Shown here: positions 5,447 through 11,679 of the stretch, one piece after another
Layout of the letters: every line of letters starts with the position of its first letter
Position numbering within the stretch: the first letter of the stretch is position 1
Source of the DNA: Candidatus Hydrogenedens sp.
GTDB lineage: Bacteria > Hydrogenedentota > Hydrogenedentia > Hydrogenedentales > Hydrogenedentaceae
Assembly: GCA_035378955.1 (NCBI GenBank)
Contig: DAOSUS010000084.1
Coordinates: 1-13,255, forward strand
DNA: 13,255 nucleotides
Direction of reading: 5' to 3'
Program-made: the position numbers and the translations under genes
Notes under the pieces: model-generated
Told to the model about the DNA's origin: nothing
The model's database searches: none
What the model saw: only the letters and a program-made list of their open reading frames with translations

Positions 5447-8400
5447 ATGACCAAAGAACAAAAATTCTACAAAGCATTACAAGATGTTTTCATTGGAGCC
5501 AAAATAGAAGGCCAAGGTGGTTTTGTAAATCTAATGAAAATCAAATCAAATTATTATCAAAAAATTGAAAAATTTCTTAAAGATGATATCGAAAAAGCTT
5601 TAGAAAAATATCCATCTTTCAGAGAAGAGCTTTTTGATAAATTATATAATTTTTTTAATAGATACTTTACCGAAAGTGGCTCTATTTACTTCAATTCTAC
5701 ACCTTTTCATAATAATGTCTACGAAAAGGTTTATACCGATGAAAAGGATGTCATTCTCTTTTGGAAAACACAGATGCTTTACTATGTAAAGACAGATAGA
5801 ATATTTAAGAGCATGCCTGTGGAGTTTGATAATTACAGATTTTATTTTGATGCATCAACAATAGAAAATAAAAAAGCCAATGAAAAAAGAAGTTTGATTT
5901 ATGAATTGAACCAAATAAAAGAAGACCAAATAATAGTTTTCAATGTTTATTATTCCGAAAAAGGGAGAGTAACAAAAACTAAAGATATTTTGGAAGAACT
6001 GAAGAAAAAAAATATAAAAATTGACGAAGAACGATTAGAAAGAGCATTTCGAATATTCGAAAAACAGAGCGAAGTAGATTTTTTTATCAACAAAAATGCA
6101 AAAGCATTTTTGCAAGAACAATTTAAACTGTGGAGTTATCAATACTTCTGGGAAGGTGCCAAGGAATGGACAGCCGATAGAGTTAACGAATTGCAAATTC
6201 TTAAAGATATAGCATTTAAAATAATAGATTTCATAAGTCAATTTGAAGATGAACTGGTAAAAATCTGGAACAAACCAAAGTTTGTCAAAAACTCAAATTA
6301 TGTCATTACGCTGGATAGAATTTACAAAAATTCCCCTTCTATGAAGGGGTGGCAGGCGAAGCCTGACGGGGTAGTTGAATGGTATGATTTGCCGTTTAAT
6401 CCTGAACTTAAAGAAAGAGCAAAAGAGTTGCGGAAAGCAGGAAATTTATCTGAAGTATTGCTTTGGCAACAACTAAAAAATAAACAGCTTTTAGGTTTGG
6501 ACTTTGACAGACAGAAAATTATCGGAAATTATATTGTTGATTTATATTGTAAAAATTTAGGAGTTGTTATTGAGATTGATGGAGCAAGTCATAACGATAA
6601 AATTGAATATGATAAAGTAAGAGATGAGTATCTAAAATCTCTTGGATTGAGAGTTATACATATTTCCGATTTAGATGTAAAGAAAAATCTGGAAGGAGTA
6701 ATGGCATATTTAAAAAGTGAATTAACTAACACCCCGTCTGCTAACGCAGACACCCCTCTACAAGAGGGGAATTTACTAGAAAAAATCTTAAATCATACAA
6801 ACATAAACGAACAAATAAAAGAATGGCAAGAACTTGGGATTGTAGATGAAAAGTTTAAAACAAGTGATGTCTTTGAAAATGATTTAAACGGCAAGTATTT
6901 ATCAAAAAAGTATGAGCATTTGCCGATTGATACAAAATATTTTAAAGACTTAGAACCTGAGATATTGAGTTTATTTGATGATTTAGATAATCAATTAGAC
7001 GGCTGGCTGATAAAAAGTGAGAATTATCAAGCATTAAATACTATCCTGCCTAAATTCAAAGAAAAAGTGCAGACAATTTATATTGACCCGCCGTTTAATT
7101 TAGATTCATCGGACCAATTTATGTATCGCACAAATTACAAAGATGCCAACTGGGCAACATTGCTTGAAAACAGATTAAGAATTGCAAAAGAATGGCTGAA
7201 TGAAAAAGGAAGCATCTTTGTTCGTTGCGATTACAATGGAAACTGGATTGTTAGATGTTTGATGGATGAGATTTTTGGGAAAGAGAATTTTAGGAATGAG
7301 ATAATTCTTAATAGAAAAAGACAATCTATTGGAACGCCTGATAAACTTGAAAACGAAAGTGAAAATTTATTTCTCTATTCAAAATCAGAGTTCTTCTATA
7401 AAAATGATATTTACAAATCAAGATCACTAACAAATATCAAATGGACAGGATTTTTAAAACAAGAAAAAAGAAATCCACCAGAAAGATATTTTTTTGGAAA
7501 AAAATTAATTCCCCCAGACAACCAGCATTTTTCACTCATACAAGAAAAAGTTGATAAACTATTGAATGAAAACTATTTGAGATTGAAATGTAAAGAATGT
7601 GATGCAATTTACTACTTTGATGATGAAGAACGAAAAGAAAAATTTATTGATTATATTTTAAAGGCAAAAGATAAGTTCAAATATTATGATATAACAAACA
7701 AATCAAAGGTTTATGGAATTAAAACACTTGATAAATGTTTAAACTGTAATAGTGATAATTGGAAAGTGGAATATCTAACATCTGATGAATCAAAAATAAC
7801 AGATAATTGGAAGGATATACCATCATACTCTGATAAACAAAATTTTTCAACTGAAAATTCTGAAAATCTATTAAAAAGAGTAGTAGAATTAACAACAAAA
7901 GAAAATAATATAGTTATTGATTTCTTCCTCGGCTCTGGCACTACAATCGCAGTAGCCCATAAACTCGGCAGAAAATGGATTGGCGTAGAAATGGGAGAGC
8001 ATTTTTACACGGTAGTTTTGCCAAGAATGAAAAAGGTTTTGGCTTATGATAAATCAGGAATAAGCAAAGAGTTGAAAACTCCCCGTCAGACTTCGTCTGA
8101 CACCCCTCTGCAAGAGGGGATTTATCAAGGTGGCGGCTTTTTCAAATACTACGAACTTGAACAATACGAAGAAACACTTGCCAATACAGTTTACGAAAAT
8201 CACGATATGTATATTGCAGGCAACAAATCAGTTTATGAACAATATGCATTTTTAAAAGACGAGAAGATGCTGAAAGCATTAGAGATTGACTATGAAAATA
8301 ATAAAGTAAAAGTAGATTTGAGTAAACTTTACGCTAACATAGACATTGCCGAAACGCTTTCTAACCTAACAGGCAAATGGATTAAAAAGATAAAGCCGGA

Positions 8401-8485
8401 TGAAGTAGAGTTTGAAGATGGAACTGTAGTAAATACAAAAGATTTGGATTATAAATTAATAAAACCTTTAATTTGGTGGGAGTAG
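5447..8485 (+). CDS. mod: Type III-like site-specific DNA methyltransferase (Mod) with an in-frame DUF559 insertion
   Basis: A 1012-residue adenine-type, beta-class methyltransferase that would modify host DNA and supply the recognition subunit to the Res partner encoded at 11680. Residues 1-294 are an N-terminal region found in long Mod proteins; I see no motif in it. Residues 295-443 are an inserted cassette holding a full DUF559 nuclease-fold domain (about 312-425). The catalytic half follows: motif IV DPPF at 547-550, then a target-recognition region with two CxxC pairs (Cys715/718 and Cys764/767) that looks like a zinc ribbon, then motif I FFLGSGTT at 826-833 and WIGVE. Residues about 877-893 (TPRQTSSDTPLQEG) are encoded by another palindromic insertion. 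Without the insertions the protein would be near 850 residues. It ends in TAG one base before the pAgo start (TAGTATG). A 36-codon relic of another mod copy lies at 11480-11590. All insertions keep the frame, so the protein may still be made. Confidence 0.93.
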   Translation: MTKEQKFYKALQDVFIGAKIEGQGGFVNLMKIKSNYYQKIEKFLKDDIEKALEKYPSFREELFDKLYNFFNRYFTESGSIYFNSTPFHNNVYEKVYTDEKDVILFWKTQMLYYVKTDRIFKSMPVEFDNYRFYFDASTIENKKANEKRSLIYELNQIKEDQIIVFNVYYSEKGRVTKTKDILEELKKKNIKIDEERLERAFRIFEKQSEVDFFINKNAKAFLQEQFKLWSYQYFWEGAKEWTADRVNELQILKDIAFKIIDFISQFEDELVKIWNKPKFVKNSNYVITLDRIYKNSPSMKGWQAKPDGVVEWYDLPFNPELKERAKELRKAGNLSEVLLWQQLKNKQLLGLDFDRQKIIGNYIVDLYCKNLGVVIEIDGASHNDKIEYDKVRDEYLKSLGLRVIHISDLDVKKNLEGVMAYLKSELTNTPSANADTPLQEGNLLEKILNHTNINEQIKEWQELGIVDEKFKTSDVFENDLNGKYLSKKYEHLPIDTKYFKDLEPEILSLFDDLDNQLDGWLIKSENYQALNTILPKFKEKVQTIYIDPPFNLDSSDQFMYRTNYKDANWATLLENRLRIAKEWLNEKGSIFVRCDYNGNWIVRCLMDEIFGKENFRNEIILNRKRQSIGTPDKLENESENLFLYSKSEFFYKNDIYKSRSLTNIKWTGFLKQEKRNPPERYFFGKKLIPPDNQHFSLIQEKVDKLLNENYLRLKCKECDAIYYFDDEERKEKFIDYILKAKDKFKYYDITNKSKVYGIKTLDKCLNCNSDNWKVEYLTSDESKITDNWKDIPSYSDKQNFSTENSENLLKRVVELTTKENNIVIDFFLGSGTTIAVAHKLGRKWIGVEMGEHFYTVVLPRMKKVLAYDKSGISKELKTPRQTSSDTPLQEGIYQGGGFFKYYELEQYEETLANTVYENHDMYIAGNKSVYEQYAFLKDEKMLKALEIDYENNKVKVDLSKLYANIDIAETLSNLTGKWIKKIKPDEVEFEDGTVVNTKDLDYKLIKPLIWWE
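6328..6376 (+). repeat. Left palindromic element of the DUF559 cassette (double hairpin)
   Basis: It contains hairpin B, CCCCTTC-tat-GAAGGGG, and hairpin A, CAGGC-gaa-GCCTG, followed by ACGGGGT. Read in reverse complement it matches the right element at 6728-6774 in order and spacing. It is translated within Mod as NSPSMKGWQAKPDGV. Confidence 0.85.
6728..6774 (+). repeat. Right palindromic element of the DUF559 cassette (double hairpin)
   Basis: Hairpin A is GTCTGC-taac-GCAGAC and hairpin B is CCCCTCT-aca-AGAGGGG. It is the inverted counterpart of 6328-6376 and has the same orientation and frame as the third copy at 8077-8124. It is translated as NTPSANADTPLQEGN. Confidence 0.87.
8077..8124 (+). 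repeat. Third palindromic element, solitary, in frame near the Mod C-terminus
   Basis: Hairpin A is GTCAGAC-ttc-GTCTGAC and hairpin B is CCCCTCT-gca-AGAGGGG. The layout matches the right end of the DUF559 cassette, but hairpin A differs on both arms in a way that keeps pairing. It is translated as TPRQTSSDTPLQEGI, close to TPSANADTPLQEGN, between SKEL and the conserved YQGGGFFKYYELEQYE of Mod. Confidence 0.85.
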
Positions 8486-8489
8486 TATG
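8401..8489 (+). repeat. Direct repeat, left copy: 3' end of intact mod plus next ATG
   Basis: It aligns without gaps to 11506-11594; I count nine mismatches in 89 bases, with a stretch of about 45 identical bases ending at the stop codon. Both copies end with a mod stop followed by TATG. The two copies bracket the pAgo and SIR2 genes. Confidence 0.9.
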
Positions 8490-10379
8490 AAAATTGAAAA
8501 TTATAAAATATTACTAAACTTTATTTCTTTAACTAAACAAGATTTCGAATTTATTATTTATAGAAAAGAAAATAAAGGAGAAAAGAAAGAAGATATTGGT
8601 AGTAATACTTATTCTAATACACTACCTATAAAAATTGATATTCTTGAAGAAAGAACAAAATATTGGATATCCTTTATACAAAGAGATGATTTTGAAAAAT
8701 TTGTTTGCAAGCCTGAATATAATATTAAAGTCACAGAACACTACTTATATTATTGTTTAAAGACTCAAGTACAAAAAAAATTATCATCTGATGAATACAT
8801 AATACCAAATAATAAATTTAGGAAAGAAATCTTTCTTATATTGAATAAACATCCTGAAGGTAAAGAATGTTTGCTTTTGTCGCCTTATTATCTCAAATCA
8901 GAGAAAAGATTTGGATTTCTTATTGACTTTAAATTTATAAAAGAAAGTAATTATGAATTTAATAGAAAAATTCAACAGTTAAGCTTAAGTTTAGATAAGG
9001 ATTTCAAAAGCAATTCAAATTTCTACATTGATAAATACAATAAAATAGAAGAATTTAAAACTAAATTATATTCAAAAATTTTCCCTTTACAATTTGAAGA
9101 TAATAATTTTGAATTAGAGGGAAAATTAATAAGTGTAACTGCAGCTACTCTTAAAACTAAAACATATATTGTAGGAAATTCTAATGAGAGCAATTCGCAA
9201 TTCATGGGTATCAAAAATTATGGACCATATAAATCATTAGAAAAACCAATAACGTTATTGTTCTTTTTTAGAAATGAACATAAACTGCTGGCTTCTGATT
9301 TAGCAAAAGCATTAAGGGGAGAGATGTTTAATACTTTTGATGGTATTGTTAGTTTTTTTAAAATTCCTAGTATAAAAATTAAAGGTATTGAAGTGAAGGA
9401 TAATGATTTTACTAAGTCGATTAAAATCGAGATTGAAAATAAAACTAATGAAAATCTTATACCTATTATAATTTTATCTAAGAATGAGAATGAATTATAT
9501 TATAAAATTAAATATGAGATTTTAAAAAACCACAAAATGGCAGTTCAATTTGTATCTTTAGAATTATTGAAAAATAAAGAATCATTAAAGTGGAGCGTAT
9601 CGAATATTGGACTTCAGATTTTTTCTAAACTTGGTGGAATACCATGGTTAGTAAAACCAGAAAAAAATAGAACTTTAATTATAGGTATTGGACAATCACA
9701 TGAACTAAGTCAAACAAATAACAATCAATTCAAAATAACTAAATATTTTGCGTATTCTGTACTAACAGATTCTTCTGGTTTGTTTAAGGAAATTAAATCA
9801 GTTGGTAAGTACTCTGAACAACAATCATACTTAAAAAAATTATCGGAATTTATTTCGGAAATCATTAATAATCATATAAATGATTATGATAATTTTGTAA
9901 TTCATTGTCCATTTAAAATAAAAAAATATGAATTAGATAAAATTAAAGAAACATTATCAAAATTGCATAGTAACAACAAACGATTTGTGCTTCTTAAAAT
10001 CAATGATAATAACATATATTTTGGATTTAATCTATTTGTTAATAGTCTTGTACCTTATGAGAGCACATTCTTGCAGTTAAGTGAAAATGAATTTTTAATA
10101 TGGTTTGAAGGGTTGCAATACCATAATCCACTAATCAATAAGAGAATATCAGGACCTACGCATATTGAGTTTTATTATACTAATAAAAAATTAACTTTAG
10201 AGGATCAAAAATTATTTTTACAAGAAGTATTAAATCTTTCTGGTGCAAATTGGCGGGGATTTAATTCAAAATCAACCCCTATATCCATACATTATACAAG
10301 ACTTGTATCAAAGTTCATTAAATGTTTTTCAAAATACGAAGAAATTGATATAGAAAACATAAATCCATGGTTTTTGTAA
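8487..10379 (+). CDS. Compact prokaryotic Argonaute with inactive PIWI domain
   Basis: A 630-residue nucleic-acid-guided sensor protein, likely of the long-B group but short for it. The N-terminal half has YLYYCLKTQV, then LNKHPEGKECLLLSPYYL and FGFLIDFKF, a pattern I associate with long-B pAgo N/L1 regions; no clear PAZ domain follows. The linker has SLSLDKD and KNYGPYKSL. The MID domain (about 320-390) keeps the guide 5'-end pocket: YYKIK at 338-342, Gln354 in QFVSLELL and Lys381 in SKLGGIPW. The PIWI domain runs from TLIIGIGQSHE to the C-terminus, with GPTHIEFYYT, NWRGF at 588-592 and the terminal PWFL. The first catalytic Asp is Gly402 (IGIG instead of IGID) and no Asp follows FVIH, so it should not cut its target. 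It starts one base after the mod TAG and is followed two bases later by the SIR2 start at 10382, so the genes form one operon. It is strongly AT-rich (11 of 60 G/C at 9481-9540), suggesting transfer. Confidence 0.88.
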   Translation: MKIENYKILLNFISLTKQDFEFIIYRKENKGEKKEDIGSNTYSNTLPIKIDILEERTKYWISFIQRDDFEKFVCKPEYNIKVTEHYLYYCLKTQVQKKLSSDEYIIPNNKFRKEIFLILNKHPEGKECLLLSPYYLKSEKRFGFLIDFKFIKESNYEFNRKIQQLSLSLDKDFKSNSNFYIDKYNKIEEFKTKLYSKIFPLQFEDNNFELEGKLISVTAATLKTKTYIVGNSNESNSQFMGIKNYGPYKSLEKPITLLFFFRNEHKLLASDLAKALRGEMFNTFDGIVSFFKIPSIKIKGIEVKDNDFTKSIKIEIENKTNENLIPIIILSKNENELYYKIKYEILKNHKMAVQFVSLELLKNKESLKWSVSNIGLQIFSKLGGIPWLVKPEKNRTLIIGIGQSHELSQTNNNQFKITKYFAYSVLTDSSGLFKEIKSVGKYSEQQSYLKKLSEFISEIINNHINDYDNFVIHCPFKIKKYELDKIKETLSKLHSNNKRFVLLKINDNNIYFGFNLFVNSLVPYESTFLQLSENEFLIWFEGLQYHNPLINKRISGPTHIEFYYTNKKLTLEDQKLFLQEVLNLSGANWRGFNSKSTPISIHYTRLVSKFIKCFSKYEEIDIENINPWFL

Positions 10380-10381
10380 AT

Positions 10382-10903
10382 ATGACCAATATTAAAGAAA
10401 ATGATATAATAATTTTGATTGGTGCAGGTTGCAGTAAAGAGGCTGGCATTCCTACATCTTTAGATATGATAAAAGAAATTGAACATCTGATAATAGAAGA
10501 AGATGATTGGAAAAAATACAAAGAGTTGTACTATTTTTTAAAAAGTAGCATATTATATGCTGATGGGTTAAGGGGTAATTATGAAGAAAACTTAAATATT
10601 GAACGTTTGGTACATACATTGAACGAGTTAGAAAAAAAAGAGGAACACCCCATTTTCCCATTCATTGGAAGCTGGAATTCAAAGGTTGTTGAACTTTGTG
10701 GAAATAATTTTGATGAAATAAAAAAATTTAAGAAAATAATTTTGGATAAGTTGAAAAACTGGGTTACTCTTGATGACTATTCAAAGGCAAATTATTACCA
10801 ATATTTTTTTGAATTTCAAAAACAACTTGAATTTCCGCTGAGAATATTCTCCTTAAATTATGATTTATGCTTAGAAAAGAATAATAATCAAGTTTTACTA
10901 TAG
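10382..10903 (+). CDS. SIR2-like NADase effector, N-terminal part (frameshifted gene)
   Basis: The first half of a SIR2-family protein that in pAgo-linked systems hydrolyses NAD+ when the pAgo partner binds invader nucleic acid, stopping growth or killing the cell. The NAD-binding motif LIGAGCSKEAGIPTS lies at residues 12-26, and SLNYD (the position of the TTNYD motif, with the catalytic Asn) is near the end. The frame then runs to TAG at 10901-10903 after NNNQVLL, but the family sequence continues in the frame beginning ACT at 10897. No APAZ domain is present, which sets it apart from short-pAgo SIR2-APAZ fusions and fits stand-alone SIR2 partners of long-B pAgos. The ATG at 10382 is two bases past the pAgo stop; an in-frame ATG at 10367 would overlap pAgo by 13 bases. 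Neither has a strong ribosome site, so translational coupling is likely. Confidence 0.8.
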   Translation: MTNIKENDIIILIGAGCSKEAGIPTSLDMIKEIEHLIIEEDDWKKYKELYYFLKSSILYADGLRGNYEENLNIERLVHTLNELEKKEEHPIFPFIGSWNSKVVELCGNNFDEIKKFKKIILDKLKNWVTLDDYSKANYYQYFFEFQKQLEFPLRIFSLNYDLCLEKNNNQVLL

Positions 10904-11439
10904 AGTCGGGTTTCGATGAGCAAAGAAAATGGCAATGGCAAAGGTTTGAGAAGAATGAGAATATGCCTGTGAATATCTACTTTTATAAAATGCATGGTTC
11001 TATTAATTGGAAACGTAATCAAGATGGTTTTCTAAGTTTTTCAGATGAAGTAAATCAAATTACGGAACCAGATCTAATTTTTGGAACTAATTACAAATTG
11101 CAATACATAGATCCTTATCTCTTTTATGCTTATGAATTTAGAAAATATTCATTAGAAAGTGTGCTAATCATTACAATAGGTTATAGTTTTTCTGATGATC
11201 ATATTAATGGAATTATTGGGCAAGCTATTAGAAGCCAAACAACCAAAAAACTTTTAGTAAATTTATATGAAGAAAACAATAAAGATGAAGAAAAAATTAA
11301 GAATGTAATAGCAAAAAAGATTAAATCAAAACCCGAGCAAATATTCTTAAAGAATCAAAAAGCATCTGAATTCTTGAAAGGACTTCTTAATGAAGAAGCA
11401 TTAGTTAATTTTTTTGATCAAGATACAGAATTTGATTAA
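10888..11439 (+). CDS. SIR2-like NADase effector, C-terminal part (after frameshift)
   Basis: This part is in the frame one base back from the upstream part and open from 10888. TIESGFDEQRKWQWQRF directly continues the upstream NNNQV, then YFYKMHGSINW gives the catalytic His of the SIR2 fold (the KLHGSI motif), and IITIGYSFSDDHINGII is the C-terminal core strand with the GxSxxD pattern of SIR2-like effectors. The intact protein would be about 352 residues. Joining requires two bases removed or one added around the TTTT at 10893-10896. An independent start exists only at ATG 10963, after the NAD-binding half, so this half alone cannot be active. The rest (residues from about 300) is charged and helical and unrecognised. 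Either the effector is dead or the homopolymer was misread. Confidence 0.78.
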   Translation, partial: SSFTIESGFDEQRKWQWQRFEKNENMPVNIYFYKMHGSINWKRNQDGFLSFSDEVNQITEPDLIFGTNYKLQYIDPYLFYAYEFRKYSLESVLIITIGYSFSDDHINGIIGQAIRSQTTKKLLVNLYEENNKDEEKIKNVIAKKIKSKPEQIFLKNQKASEFLKGLLNEEALVNFFDQDTEFD

Positions 11440-11479
11440 ATAGATTGATATGATGTTACATGTTTATTTTTCAATTAGA

Positions 11480-11590
11480 AATTGGATTAGGAAAATAAGA
11501 GAAAATGAAGTGGAGTTTGAAGATGGAACCAAAATTAATACCAAAGATTTGGATTATAAATTAATAAAACCTTTAATTTGGTGGGAGTGA
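11480..11590 (+). pseudogene. Relic of a second mod gene (last 36 codons)
   Basis: The frame reads NWIRKIRENEVEFEDGT...YKLIKPLIWWE and ends in TGA. This matches the Mod C-terminus, which reads KWIKKIKPDEVEFEDGT...IKPLIWWE. Differences include real amino-acid changes (VV to KI, KPDE to RENE), so it derives from a related mod allele rather than from a fresh copy. Upstream of 11480 the homology stops. A 46-codon ORF from ATG 11450 covers it, but this is unlikely to be a gene. Confidence 0.85.
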
Positions 11591-11594
11591 TATG
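11506..11594 (+). repeat. Direct repeat, right copy: mod 3' end relic plus next ATG
   Basis: The partner of 8401-8489, about 3.1 kb apart. It ends in TGATATGAAA, where the left copy has TAGTATGAAA. After it, the 12-codon ORF at 11592-11630 (MKQEISHIAESS, then TAA) is probably the remnant of the gene that once followed this mod allele. Confidence 0.9.
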
Positions 11595-11679
11595 AAACAA
11601 GAAATTAGCCATATTGCCGAATCAAGTTAAAAATTAACATGAAAACAAATACTAAATGAAATATTAAAAGGAGAACATT

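Larger units (their letters stand above)
6328..6774 (+). mobile_element. In-frame DUF559 cassette with inverted palindromic ends, inserted in mod
   Basis: About 447 bases, open in the mod frame throughout. The centre encodes a complete DUF559 domain (Mod residues about 312-425) beginning LPFNPELKERAKELR. It continues through LSEVLLWQQLK, the core strands IIGNYIVDLYC (Asp365) and VVIEIDGASH (Glu376, Asp378, His382), and LGLRVIHISDLDV. This family is related to the Vsr/PD-(D/E)xK nuclease fold, and the acidic residues expected of the site are present. Free-standing DUF559 proteins are about this size. The ends are inverted copies of a double-hairpin element. The 8-mer GAATTTAC occurs just outside the left end (6318-6325) and across the right end (6769-6776), possibly a target duplication, though part of it lies in the element. 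Removal would rejoin the N-terminal region to LLEKIL in frame. Confidence 0.8.

Noticed and set aside
6328..8124. CRISPR array or rho-independent terminators formed by the hairpins in mod
   Set aside because: There are only three copies in two orientations with unequal spacing and no T tracts, and all are read through in frame.
10890..10903. Programmed -1 ribosomal frameshift making full-length SIR2
   Set aside because: The sequence around AGTTTTAC does not form an X-XXY-YYZ heptamer in the reading frame, and I see no clear downstream stem. A mutation or read error is simpler.
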